From Clostridium sp. (GTDB lineage: Bacteria > Bacillota_I > Bacilli_A > Acholeplasmatales > Anaeroplasmataceae): a stretch of 64,000 nucleotides of DNA. The position numbers and the translations under genes were made by a program. This document shows positions 14,201-24,963 of the stretch, piece after piece. Each line of letters opens with the position of its first letter. The first letter of the stretch is position 1. The notes beneath the pieces were generated by a model. The model was not told the DNA's origin. It did no database searches and saw only the letters and a list, made by a program, of their open reading frames with translations. Location of the stretch: the NCBI GenBank assembly GCA_022010015.1, contig CP091735.1, positions 124,001 to 188,000 on the forward strand, written 5' to 3'.

Positions 14201-17200
14201 TAAGATATTAATACTACTACTTCCTACTGCTTCTTCATAATTTGCTACACTTATTTTTATAATATACTGTCTTTTCTCCTTCTGTAAAGCCTGTATATTG
14301 ATAATCTGTAACATTATTTGAATAGCTGCCGTTTTCTTTATCACTATAGCTTATAGTTGCTCCCGCTATATTACATACTACTTCGATATGATGGGCTTTA
14401 CCATCATATTGGGCATTATAGCCTGTAACGTTATAATCGCTTCCTAGTACTAATGTTCCCTTTTCTATATTTAAGGTATAATTAACATAACTTCCTTTAT
14501 AATTTGTTCCCTCTTTTAAGGTTATTGTTACTACTACCTCTCCTATTCCTAAGGCCTTTAGGCTTACTACTGGATCACTATAGCTTATTTCTACTATTCC
14601 TTTATTACTTTCTATAGCTATTTCTCCATCTCCTACTTTATTCGTGATGGTTACTTTATCTACATTTGGACACTTTATACTGCCACTTGTCTTATCTATT
14701 GCAATTGAACCTTGGGCTTTTTCAACAACAAACTTCTTTGCCTCTGTTACAGCACCATTATAATTTGCTGTTTGACTTATTACAGCATAAATATAATACT
14801 CTCCTGCATCTAGGCTTGTTCCTATTATTCCTACAAACTCTGTACCTTCACCATCCAAGCTCTTCTTATAATAGTAGCTAATTGCTCCTTGCTCTATCAT
14901 TCCTGATACGCTTGGTGTTGATACCTCTCCTGCATATACATAGCCTTCCATATTTATGCTTGGGGTTATTGTAGCTCTTAATACACTAAATGTTATCTTA
15001 GATGTTGTATAGCTCTTATAATTATTGCTTTCTGCTATTACGGCATACATATAATATACACCAGCATTTAAGCTCTTATTATTTAAGCCCTTATATTCAG
15101 TATATTTTCCATCAATACTATTTGAATAATAATATGTTACTCCACTATTTCCTGGATTATTGGTTATACTTGGTGTTGATAATACTCCAGAATATGTATA
15201 TCAACTATTCTTTACTTCTGATGTAAAGTTTGCCTTTTTCAATTGTCCATATTACTTCCTTTGGAGTAATTGTTTTATCATTCCAACAAGTATTATCAGT
15301 ATCTAGCAATGTAAATTTTAATGTATAACTTCCAGCATTTGTACCACTTGCATTACCACTTTGACTCATATATTTTTCAATCAAATTATTTAATACAACG
15401 CTTTGCACATTCTTATTATATACATAGCTTCCTGATATAGTTGGAACGCTTAGCTTTAATGCTACTACAGTTATATCTATTTCAAATGTGACATTACTAT
15501 AATTTGCATTCTTTGGTTTAAATACTACATTAGCAGTCTTATCTGCTACCTTTGGTAATAAATTTGCATTTTTCCCAAACAAATGTTCCTTCAACGCTTC
15601 CTCCTCCACCATTCAATAAATATTTACCTAAATTATTTGAATAGGTCATTGTTTCTGTTTTTGGCTTTGTAGTAATACTTGGTGTTGCTTGTCTTATTCT
15701 CCAAGTTACTACTCTATCAGCTATAGTATCATTTATCCAGCAGGTATTATTTGTATCTAATAATTGATATGTTACTGTATATTCTCCTACATTTGTTGCC
15801 TTCCATGTTGGATTTACTACCTTCATATATGTTAAATTAACATGATTCATATATACTTGCTTTTTCTGTTCCATCATAGATGAAATCTTTTTGCTTGAGT
15901 TGGTAATTCCAACTTTAATTTAACTACCTTTATCTCTAATTCAAATTCATATTCATTATAGTTTTCTGGAAATTGTGGTACGTATACTACAGTTGCAGTT
16001 TGTTCTGAAACTGTTGGTTTATAGCTACCATCCTTCCATTTGAAAGTACCAGCTGTATTTGTAGCTCCACCAGTAAGTTCATATTCACTTAAAGTATGTG
16101 AATATGTTATATCTCCTACTTTTGGCATTGTTGTAATTGTTGGATTTACCTTATTTATTGTAAATACTAATACAACATCATCAACGCTTCCATCAGTTGC
16201 CCAGCCTGTATTTGCTGTATCTAATAGCTTTATTGTAATATTTTGGCTTCCACCATTTCTTCTTACATTACCAGTTATACTCATATATGTAGAATTGTAA
16301 TTATTAGGTATACAAGTTTGTTCTGCACCATTATAATGATATGTTGTAGTAATTGTTGGTTTTGTCAATAATAGCTTTGAAACACTAATAGTTATTGTTA
16401 CTTCTTTAGTATTATAATTGGCTGTATCAGTTGGTGTAAATACAACAACTGCTGTAGTTGTAGAAACAGTTGGTACTAATGATCCATTCTTAAAAGCAAA
16501 TGAACCCGATGTAGACGCAGCTCCACCACTTAATTTAGAAGCACTCAACTTCTGTGAATAAGTAATTCCACTTGCTGTTGGATTTTTACTAATTGTAGGA
16601 TTTGCCTTAGCAATTGACCAACTTAGGCCTTTAGCTGTTACTGTATTATCACTCCAGCATGTATTTGCTGTATCACTTAAAGAAACACTAAATGAATAAG
16701 TACCAGCATTAGTTGCACTAGTTGTACCACTTTGAGTCATATATGTTGCATTATAATTATTTAATGAAACAGTTTGAGACTTTCCATTATAAGTATAACT
16801 ACCACTTACTGTTGGCGCTGTTAATTTTAATTTAGTAACTGAAATATCAAGATCAAATGTAACAACTTTAAAATTATTGATAAAATTTGCATTTGGTGTA
16901 AATGTTACACTTGCTGTTTTAGTTGAAACACTTGGCTTAGCATTGCCATACGTCCAACTAAAAGTACCTGTAACCACATAATCTTCATTGCTACCCAAAA
17001 TAGCCGAACCATTTTTTTAAGAGTATATTCATTTAACGAATGTGAATAAGTAATTGTATCAACAGCTGGTGTATTAGAAATACGTGGTGTTGCTTTTTTT
17101 GAACTACCCACATAACCTTTTGATTAGCAATAGTATTTGTTGACCATATTGTGTTATTTGGATCATCAAGTTTGAACTCAATGTAATAGGTTCCAGCATT

Positions 17201-19811
17201 ATCCGCACTTTCTCCACTTATAGCCGTATACATTCCATAATCATATTGGACAGATTGAGGTTCATCATTAAATGTGTATGTTCCCTTTATAGTTGGAACT
17301 TGAATTACTAATCTTGCAACAGAAATTGTAATAGCAAAAGTTACTGAATTATAATTTGTATTGCTAGGTGTGAATGTTACACTTGCAGTTTTATCAGCAA
17401 CCTCTGGTTCTATCGAACCGTTTGTCCATTTAAATGTACCTGCAACACTTGCTACGCCACCACTTAATGTATATTCACTCAATTTATGTGAATAAGTCAT
17501 TCCACCTACTGTTGGTTTTGTAGTAATTGTAGGTGTTGCCTTAGCAATGGTCCATTTTGCATTCTTTACTGCTGTTGTATTATCACTCCAGCAAGTATTT
17601 GCTGTATCCTTTAATGTAAATGTAATTGAATAAGTACCAGCATTAGTTGCACTTGTTGTACCACCTAAGGTAATATATGTTGTATTATTATTACTTATTG
17701 TTACAGTTTGTGCCTTTGTATTATAAGTATGACTACCACTAGTAGATGGAATAGTTAGCTTTTAATTTAGCTACGCTAATAGTTATATTAAATACTTTAG
17801 TATTATAATTTTTAGTATCAGTTGGTGTAAATGTTACACTAGCTGTTGTTGTTGTAACTGTTGGTTTTGTTGAACCGTTTGTCCATTTAAATGTACCAGC
17901 AACACTTGCTGCTCCACCACTTAAAGTATATGCACTCAAGGCATTTCCATAAGTCATTGTAGAAACAGTTGGATTTTTTTACTAATTGTAGGAGTTGCCT
18001 TAGCAATTGTCCAAGTTACATTCTTTGCTGCTGTTGTATTATCACTCCAACAAGTATTTGCTGTATCCTTCAATGTAAATGTTATTGTATAAGTACCAGC
18101 ATCCATCGCACTTGTTGTACCACCTAAAGTTTCATATGTAGAATTATAATTCTTAAGTAATACACTTTGATCTTGCGTAAAAATCATTATAAACGCAATT
18201 TGATGTAGTAGGAATAGTTAACTTTAATTTTTGATACACTAATATTAATATTAAATGTTATATATCTATAGTGAAGAGTATCAGTTGGTGTAAATGTTAC
18301 ACTAGCCGCTTTCGTTGCAACTGTCGGCTTTGTTGAGCCATTTGTCCATTTAAATGTACCAGCAACATTTGCTGCTCCACCACTTAAAGTATACGCACTC
18401 AAAGTATTTCCATAAGTCATTGCTGAAACCGTTGGATTTGTTGTGACTGTTGGTGTTGCAGTTACTATTTTTATAGTCATAGTTTTCGTAACGGCAAGAT
18501 AGGATGAAGTTGCAGCTCCGGTAACAGTAATCGTGACTGTATTTCCTACATTCAACTTATTTAAATTACTAACTGTAATGACCTTAGTTGATGAATTATA
18601 TGAAGCTGTAACATTAGAATTTGATGTAGTAACTGAAAAAGATGTCGATGTAGATGAACTAATAGAAAAAGTATAGTTTGATTTTCCCCATGCAAGATTT
18701 GCACTATATACTGATAAATTAAGTGTTCCAGCCACAGCATCTGTAAGTTTAATAGATTCAATTTGGCAATATTCTCCATTTTCACTATTAGAAATATCCT
18801 TTGAATAAAGTGCACGTAATTCATAAGTACCTGAAGTTAACTTAGTAAAGTCATGGTATTGCTTTTTGTGAATCACCTGAGGCCTCATATTCTCCTCCAG
18901 AGACAATTGTTCCACCTTTATATAATTCCAAGTACAAATAATCACAATCTTCTTCAGAAAGAACTGAATAATTAACTCTAATAGAGCCATTATTTGATTT
19001 TACAGTTATTGAAAATCTAATCTCATCGGATATGTAATCAGCATAGCTTGCTGGCACCATATAGCCACTAGAATTTGTTTTCCATCCATCATTTCTTGAA
19101 CATGTAGAATAAGAAAAGCCACTAAATGTTCCCTGTGTTTTTGTAAAATTATGGCCAAGAGGATTAGCATTTGTAGTTTCTTTAGTAGAATTACAATACT
19201 TACATTTATATGTTATGTAACCAGATTCAGTACATGTAGCAGCTGTCGTTTTTCAATTTTTACATTATATGTATGTTTCTCATTTGCACACCAATTTTTT
19301 TATCACCATCATTTATATTTCCACTATATCCTAAAAATATATTCATGGCTGCAATCCGTATTTACTGTAATAGATTTCGGACCCTTATTATTAAAATAAA
19401 CATATGAACCACTGCCCCACGCAAGAACAAATGAAAATTCACGATTTGTATTTAAATTTAAGCCAGAATAGGTTGATCCAAATGTAATATATACATTAGT
19501 ACCACTAATATAAGTCATACTAGCTTCACTATCATTTTCCCAATTAGTAATATCCCAAATGGTTCCGTAAATATCTTTAATTCTAGCAGTTGTTCCATTT
19601 TTAACATCATCTAATATTTCATCAGTTTCAATATTTGCAAGCTTTTTCCTCATGAATATGATCATGACCACAATCATCTATTTCTTCGCTTGATTCTTCT
19701 TTTTAATGCTTTATTAGGTAGGCTACTACCTAAAAACCAAAAGAAAATAAAAAAACAAACATTGATACGAATAATACATTTTTTTAAAAAAATATTACTT
19801 ATCTTTTTCAT
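8290..19811 (-). CDS. Giant secreted multi-repeat surface protein with dockerin-like C-terminus
   Basis: About 3,840 aa when joined. The start at 19811 follows AGTGAGGT. A signal peptide ends near residue 35 (SLPNKA). A short acidic/His segment with CGHDHIHEE and the motif ETDEILDDVKNG follows. Next come a C-x2-C module (YKCKYCNST, then GHNF), a region with CBM- or Ig-like features, and seven ~155-aa double repeats (15210-18490) with TYSHKLSEYTLSGG, VTFTPT, SATNAGTY and NTCWSDN. Further MBG/YDG-like repeats and repeats with GKGNY-type ends follow. The last ~100 residues hold a dockerin type I-like calcium loop, DLNGDGKINQKD, and a weaker second half. No LPxTG-type anchor is seen. Many T-run expansions split the frame. 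An adhesive or structural surface role is inferred. Confidence 0.8.
11603..15910. repeat. Long direct repeat, copy B (shared with 1-4325)
   Basis: This is the counterpart of 1-4325, here internal to the complete giant gene and in better frame. For example, 15205-15612 is an open frame where copy A is broken. Differences between the copies are mostly one extra base in a homopolymer in one or the other copy, with the expansions distributed between both. Confidence 0.95.
15210..18490 (-). repeat. Seven tandem Ig-like double repeats (MBG/YDG type)
   Basis: Protein-coding repeats of about 455-490 bp, starting near 18480, 17990, 17535, 17085, 16605, 16145 and 15690 on the minus strand. Each unit has a first half with TYSHKLSEYTLSGG, TFKWTNGS and VTFTPT, and a second half with YNG, NYNSTYM, SATNAGTY and a W/C motif. 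Five of seven second halves carry NTCW; one has NTIW and one NTGW. The same family continues in the left giant gene. Confidence 0.85.
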
Positions 19812-19922
19812 CTTGATACCTCACTTTATTAAAAGTATAAATTTATAACATAATTAAATGGGAATAATCTATTTATTCCTCCTTATTAATTCTATTTAGT
19901 TATAACTGATTCCTATATGTAA

Positions 19923-19951
19923 ATTATACCATAATTCGACATATTATACAA
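19923..19951 (-). promoter_or_regulatory. Sigma-A type promoter of the complete giant gene
   Basis: TTGTAT (19946-19951), a 17-bp spacer and TATAAT (19923-19928) preceded by TGG, an extended -10. The TTCGACATA element 19935-19943 lies in the spacer and a second copy lies just upstream (19977-19985). This is where a repressor could bind. Confidence 0.65.
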
Positions 19952-19976
19952 ACAAACATTTCATATTTCTATCTAT

Positions 19977-19985
19977 TTCGACATA
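19977..19985. promoter_or_regulatory. TTCGACATA element upstream of giant-gene promoter
   Basis: Exact 9-mer identical to those at 19935-19943 and 6666-6674. The reverse strand contains TGTCGAA, the Spo0A-box consensus. It lies about 26 bp upstream of the -35. Confidence 0.4.
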
Positions 19986-20057
19986 TAAAAGTGTTTTCTG
20001 TGGACTTTTTTTGAAAATCCAAAGAAAAAACGCCCTCTTTTATATTTTTTTAATAAG

Positions 20058-20098
20058 AAAAAAGTAAGTAAAAGCTGTTTTAGCAATTACTTACTTTG
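20058..20098 (-). terminator. Terminator of the Pr6Pr gene, overlapping its stop
   Basis: AAGTAAGTAA pairs with TTACTTACTT around a ~15-base loop, followed on the minus strand by a T run. The stop codon at 20091 lies within the stem. Confidence 0.8.
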
Positions 20099-20741
20099 TC
20101 AATTTCTTATAACTTAACCTATCATATAAATAAATTAAATAGGCAATAATAGAAAATACCACAACCAATATTATACACCATATTGCAACACCACCAACAC
20201 CAAGTTTGTCAACATCAATAAAAATATGGATATTTTTACCTGTGTTGTATTAGGAGCTAAAATTAAAGCTCTAATAAATATAAATGGTAAATATAGCAAT
20301 GCTGAAAATACCCAAATAATTGGATGATACCATTTAATCAATCCCTTTTCATCAAATAAAAAAATAATCAAGAATTGTCATTAAAAGGAATTATATAATG
20401 AACTGATAGATTTTTGAACTGTATAATTACTCTTTTTAGAATAATCAGCTAATAAGAATGCATAAACAAGTCCTGTAACCATTATGCACAAGGTTGCAAC
20501 TCCCTTAATTCTTACTAGATGCTTATTTGCCTCATTATATTTTTTTATGACAGCATACATCCTTAATCGTATTAATCCAAACTATAAGCATTATTACAAA
20601 AAAACAAGAATATTACTTAAATTTGTAAAATAAGCAAAGGTTGATGGATTAATATTAATAATCATTGTATAAATAGCCATAAAAGAAATTGTAATCAATA
20701 TTGTTTTTGTATATCAAAGATACACATTTGTTTTTTATCAT
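20091..20741 (-). CDS. Pr6Pr family (FAR-17a/AIG1-like) membrane protein
   Basis: Integral membrane protein of about 215 aa with roughly six membrane spans. Family signatures in order: TYFTNLSN-like AYFTNLSNILVFFVIM, then HYIIPLLMTILDYFFIF, WYHPIIWVFSALLYLP and FYVDVDKLGVGGVA. The start at 20741 follows GGAGG at normal spacing. The frame breaks at several T runs (near 20230, 20385, 20570 and 20720). Members are mostly uncharacterised; eukaryotic relatives include androgen-induced proteins with lipid hydrolase activity. It is monocistronic, with its own promoter and a terminator in the stop codon. It lies next to the giant surface gene and shares the TCGACATA element at its promoter. Confidence 0.75.
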
Positions 20742-20769
20742 CTTTAAATCCTCCAAGGTCATAGCACAA

Positions 20770-20798
20770 ATTTTATTATAAACGAACTAATAAGTCAA
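20770..20798 (-). promoter_or_regulatory. Promoter of the Pr6Pr gene
   Basis: TTGACT (20793-20798), 17-bp spacer, TAAAAT (20770-20775). The -35 is embedded in GTCAATTATCGACATAAT, closely related to the element at 6655-6676. Confidence 0.5.
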
Positions 20799-20811
20799 TT
20801 ATCGACATAAT

Positions 20812-20847
20812 AAAAAGAAACAAATTTTTGGTTTTTTGTTTCTTTTT
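20812..20847. terminator. Bidirectional-looking hairpin in a divergent region
   Basis: AAAAAGAAACAAA pairs with TTTGTTTCTTTTT. It is an A/T-type stem with T tails in both directions. No converging gene ends here, so its purpose is unclear; it could be the remains of a lost gene or an insulator between divergent promoters. Confidence 0.45.
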
Positions 20848-21060
20848 GCTAAATTATTTTTTTATCATAATAAGATCGCAATAAGTCTCTCCTTAAATCA
20901 AATGACAAATTTTTCATCCTAATCACATATCATTCAACCACTAAATTATAGCCATCTGTTATGTATATATATTATCACATATTGCATTTCTTTCAATTGC
21001 AATTTTATAATCGACAAATTGAGACATATTCTACTTTTAATCTTTCTTTTTTAAAAAATG

Positions 21061-21069
21061 TGCTATAAT
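21061..21069 (+). promoter_or_regulatory. Extended -10 promoter of the GNAT gene
   Basis: TGCTATAAT, an extended -10, lies 65 bp before the start of the gene at 21135. No clear -35 is seen. Confidence 0.45.
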
Positions 21070-21134
21070 GGATGTTCAAAGAACCAGTAGATTTATCTAA
21101 CAGGCTTTACTAATTATTATTTAAGGAGGAAGCC

Positions 21135-21613
21135 ATGAAGATTAATTTATGGCTAGACGTCAAACTATCTGACGCCAAAAACATTATAATGTGGCTAAAA
21201 AACAAAGATGTCACAAAATATTTGAATGAGGATCCTAATAGTGCCCAATCACTAGAAGATATTATTTGTTCTAGTAGAGCCGATCTTTTAACATATTATT
21301 TAAATAGAGATGCTCGCTTTTTTTTAATTGACACACATGATGAAAAATGTGTAGGATTCATTACTCTTGCAAAAAAAGGCATTAAAGAATATGAAATTAT
21401 TATTGCAATAGGATGTCCTAATAATTGGGGTAAGAAAAATTGCCCACCACGCTATTTTATCTATTTTTAAACGAAGTATTTTTTTAAATGGCGTATAAAT
21501 AAGCTTCTATCTAAAGTTCACATCGATAATGTTAGAAGCATCAATTTATTTAAACATCTTGGTTTTTAAAGAAACCATTACAAAAAAACAACCATATTAT
21601 TTTTTTGCAATAA
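21135..21613 (+). CDS. GNAT family N-acetyltransferase
   Basis: Small acetyl-CoA-dependent acyltransferase of about 158 aa; the substrate is unknown (RimJ/RimL-like layout). The start at 21135 follows AAGGAGGAAGCC. Early residues match WLKNKDVTKYLNE. FFLIDTHDEKCVGFITL is the beta-strand before the acetyl-CoA site, which is NNWGKKIAHHAI. The end shows HIDNVRSINLFKHLGF, a typical GNAT C-terminus. Single-base insertions near 21435, 21485 and 21565 break the frame, so the raw reading stops at 21470. A terminator follows. It is a lone transcription unit. Confidence 0.8.
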
Positions 21614-21658
21614 CTTTTTGATGAATACTTTTTCCTATTTAAAAAAATAATTAAAAAA

Positions 21659-21692
21659 ACAAACCAAGCTCAAAACAAAGCTTGGTTTTTTT
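21659..21692. terminator. Terminator between converging GNAT and GGDEF genes
   Basis: AAACCAAGCT pairs with AGCTTGGTTT around an 8-base loop, followed by T7 on the plus strand and preceded by A-rich sequence. It serves the plus-strand GNAT gene and probably the opposite gene ending at 21697. Confidence 0.85.
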
Positions 21693-21696
21693 ATAA

Positions 21697-23662
21697 TTAC
21701 ATAATATATTGATTCTTTCCATTGTTTTTCGCAAGATATAGTTTTTTATCTGCTTCAATTTTTGATTTTTTTAAATCATCTTTTTTATTCATTACTGATA
21801 CACCAATTGATATGGTAATATGAATTAAAATATCATTAAATATAATTTTTCATACTTCTTATTTCACTTAATAATTCATCAAGCTTTCCCCTTATATTTG
21901 TATCACTAATAAATCCAACAAATTCTTCTCCACCAATTCTTGCAACATTTCTATCGCCCAAAAAAATTGATTTAATACTGCTGCAGTTTTAACTAATACT
22001 AAATCACCACATTCATGACCATATGTGTCATTAATATGTTTAAAATCATCGATATCCATCATTAATAAATATAGTTTATTACATTTTTTTAAATTGCTCA
22101 TCAATTATATAATTTAAGCCATATCTATTATAAATTTTTTTGTTAATTCATCATGATTATAATTAATCATAGCCTCATTATATTTTTTTCCATATGTAAG
22201 AATATTGGAGATATTACTTCTTTTATTAAGGAAATCATATAACGTATTTCCTTCTTCTCAACATTTCCAAGCACTCCAAAGCCAAAAATAACATAAAAAT
22301 TATAATGCAGATTAATTCCATTCATCCTAAATGCTACAACCTCATCACAATCACTAAAAATCATCCTCAAACTTTTTCTTTATTATAAACTACTAAATCA
22401 GAGTTTTTTTCAAGAATAATTCCTTTATAATTATAATCATCTGAAGCTAAAATTAAATCAACAAATTTAGCTTCTAAAATTTCCTTTAAATCAGCAATAA
22501 GTATTTTTTTAATTTCATCAAAACCTGATGTTTTATTTATTTCTTGAATAAAATTAGTTAATTTCTTCATTTTATCAAAAAGATATTTATACCTAAATTC
22601 TGAAAAAAATCATCATAAACTTGCTTATTTTCACCTGCAATAAGCTTTTAACGTTTTATTTATTTCCATCAATAAATCACATTTAGCATTAATTGCCTCA
22701 TTATATTTAGAGGCATTATATTTTTTTAAAGATAGGAATCATTTCGTCTAAAGCTATAAGTTTTTGATCCAAGTAAATTATTGTAGTTATTAAAAAAATC
22801 TTTAAATAATAATTATAAGCATTGTCAAAATCAGAAATATAATTATAATATCTCGCCAAAGCAAAATATGCATCAACTAAATCCGTAGAATCTGTTATAT
22901 CACTATTAATTTTCTTTAATAATAAATCTGCATATTTGTTTGCTTTTTTTAAATCATTAAGTTTAATATAAGCCACAAGTAAATAACTAATAATTAAGTA
23001 ATCATCAAACACCTTATTTACTTCATTAAATTCATCTAGTTTTTAATATTATATTTAAGCAATCATTATTTTTTTATTTAATTGCCAATTTACTTTTAGC
23101 TAAAAGACTTAATAAAATAGCTTTATCACTATTAGATAAATAAATATTATCATTATTTAATTTATTTATAATTTCATAAGCTTTTATCAGTTAAACCTAA
23201 ATCTAATAATAAATAAATACAATTTATCGAATAAACAAAATAATAATTAATATTTTTCTTTATTTTTTTAGTAAGTTGCATAGCTTCACTCATAATCATA
23301 TAACTATCATAAAGCTTACCTGTATAATTATCAATAATAAACTCATTATTTAAGATACTTAAATAACCAATTTGCTTTTTCATAATTAGGAATTTTTATG
23401 ATATATTTCTAAAGCTTTTATGATTATATTTATGGGCTAACTTTAAATCAACACCATGATAAGCCCAAAAATACATACCATTAGCTAAACCACAACCAAC
23501 ATCATCAGAAATTGACTCTGCAGTTTTCAAAAATAAATCTAAGTAATCAGTAATATTCTCAATTGAATAAAGATGATTTAAAACATAAATACGGATTTTT
23601 TTCAATCACATTTTTTTATCTTTCTTATATTCTTCAATCAAGTTTAAGAATTCTTGTTCCAT
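21697..23662 (-). CDS. Diguanylate cyclase: TPR, coiled coil, GAF-like and GGDEF domains
   Basis: Makes cyclic di-GMP from GTP; about 655 aa and soluble. The N-terminal half is helical and TPR-like (for example LAHKYNHKALEIY and FDNAYNYYLKIF). A linker and a GAF-like region (EILEAKFVDLILASDD to YVIFGFGVLG) follow. The C-terminal ~170 residues are GGDEF: MMDIDDFKHINDTYGHECGD, then the active-site motif ARIGGEEF, and finally ISIGVSV and KLYLAKNNGKNQY. All catalytic features are present. No membrane span is seen, so it probably senses an intracellular signal. The frame is broken at about ten T runs. It may act with the EAL protein at 49359-52082. Confidence 0.85.
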
Positions 23663-23739
23663 AAAATCACTCTCATTTCATAAAGAAATAATCTATCACT
23701 ATTTTTATCATGATTGTTGAAATTTGTCATTAAGTGGAA

Positions 23740-23770
23740 TAAAAAAAATAGCAATCATTACGATTGCTAC
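23740..23770 (-). terminator. Terminator of the EamA-like transporter gene
   Basis: TAGCAATC pairs with GATTGCTA over a 5-base loop, followed on the minus strand by T8. It begins immediately after the likely TGA stop at 23771. The raw reading runs into this hairpin, which supports an upstream frameshift. Confidence 0.85.
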
Positions 23771-24807
23771 TCAAAAAAAGTGAAAGTAAGATAATTCCTC
23801 CAAGAATTATAAAAAAATAAACAAATATTGGATTTTTTTGATAATTTTTTTCTTTCAAGAAAATTCTTGATAATATTAATGAGCAAATAACAGTTCCTGC
23901 ACCTAATATTACAGCTGCTATACCTTTACCCTCACTTAAAGCAAAAAGATAAGTAGCTTGACCTGCCGTTTCAAAAAGCAGCAAGTAATTTATCACGTTG
24001 TACTAAAACCTTTTTGATACCATTTTAAATTAGTAACAACTACTGCAGATTCATCACTTGAAGTATTTCCAATAGAGAAAAGCTTTTCACCTTTGCATCT
24101 AATAAAAATATATAAGCCAATTGCTACGATAAAGAAAATATATTGATAACAACAATTAGCCATATGCTCAAGCATATCTTCACTTAAAACAGGATTTTCA
24201 CCAAAAACCTTTTAAGATACTATCACTAACACTATCAACATAGAAAAACATCCAAAAAAATGTTCCTGTTGCATCTAATAACATATAACAAAAATGGCAT
24301 TGTAAAAGCCCAAACAGCAAGTTTCTTACCATATTTACCATTTCTTTTTACTGCGTCCTTCTTTATCAAAAAAAGCCAACACAAATTAAACCAATTGCAA
24401 TAATAACAATAGCTACTATAGCGACAGGACTATCAATAGTTTCCTTTAAAAATATAGCACATAAAACCGGAACTATAGCACCTGATGTATTTTCAATAGG
24501 ATCTGATATTGATTCCTCAATAAATCTAACACCAAAATATGAACAGGTCATTGAAACTAAATAGCATAAAGCGACTGGTAAATATATTAACATATTAATA
24601 GGTATAAACTTTAAGAAATTTATATCTTGTGATGTTTCAATAATTGTTATTACAAGTGCATATATACCAAAGAAAAAAAGCCAACAAAAATTGAAGTTTT
24701 TTTAAATGTGAATATTTTTTTCTTTTTCTAAATTTCCTTTCTTATAAAAATATTTCAGCTACTCCCCAAGCGAGCGTTGAAATAATTAAAAAAATCCACT
24801 TACTCAT
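23771..24807 (-). CDS. EamA/DMT-superfamily transporter
   Basis: Polytopic membrane protein of about 345 aa with some ten predicted spans. Both halves carry drug/metabolite-transporter features: FGVRFIEESISDPIENTSGA followed by FLKETIDSP in the first half, and QATYLFALSEGKG followed by GAGTVICSLILSRIFLKEK in the second. A longer hydrophilic loop (CKGEKLFSIGNTSSDES) lies between them. The start at 24807 (MSKWIFLI) has AGGAGG at good spacing. The stop is most likely TGA at 23771, directly before the terminator. Substrate cannot be inferred. Frames break at six or more T runs. Confidence 0.75.
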
Positions 24808-24910
24808 AATCATTTTTCCTCCTAAAAGCATTACTCTTTTTTTATAATATCGCATTTTTCATTAAACTTACAAGAAAAAAATACAATTTACCCAAACTTT
24901 TTTTCTTTTT

Positions 24911-24939
24911 TTGCATTTTAATTATTCTTCTTTTATGAT
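24911..24939 (+). promoter_or_regulatory. Promoter of the PLP enzyme gene
   Basis: TTGCAT (24911-24916), 17-bp spacer and TATGAT (24934-24939), 24 bp before the start codon. Confidence 0.6.
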
Positions 24940-24963
24940 AAAATAGAACATGGTGATTTTTAA

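Larger units (their letters stand above)
20742..21134. other. Divergent intergenic region
   Basis: Between a minus-strand gene (20741) and a plus-strand gene (21135). It holds promoters for both, the TCGACATA near-match at 20801-20809, and a strong hairpin with T runs at 20812-20847 that belongs to neither divergent gene as a terminator. No ORF of note. Confidence 0.6.

Noticed and set aside
452..15226. Leu/Tyr/His-rich plus-strand reading frames across the giant genes
   Set aside because: They are antisense shadows of the repeat protein, have no ribosome sites, and recur only because the coding repeats recur.
15210..18490. Regular repeats resembling a CRISPR array
   Set aside because: The period is about 455-490 bp, the units are divergent and protein-coding, and no spacers or cas genes are present.
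1..19811. Programmed frameshifting or phase variation at T runs as a designed switch in the giant genes
   Set aside because: The same run expansions occur throughout housekeeping genes and differ between the two copies of the duplicated segment at random sites.
21070..21134. Riboswitch in the leader of the GNAT gene
   Set aside because: The 65-base leader has no stable structure or known aptamer motif that I can see.
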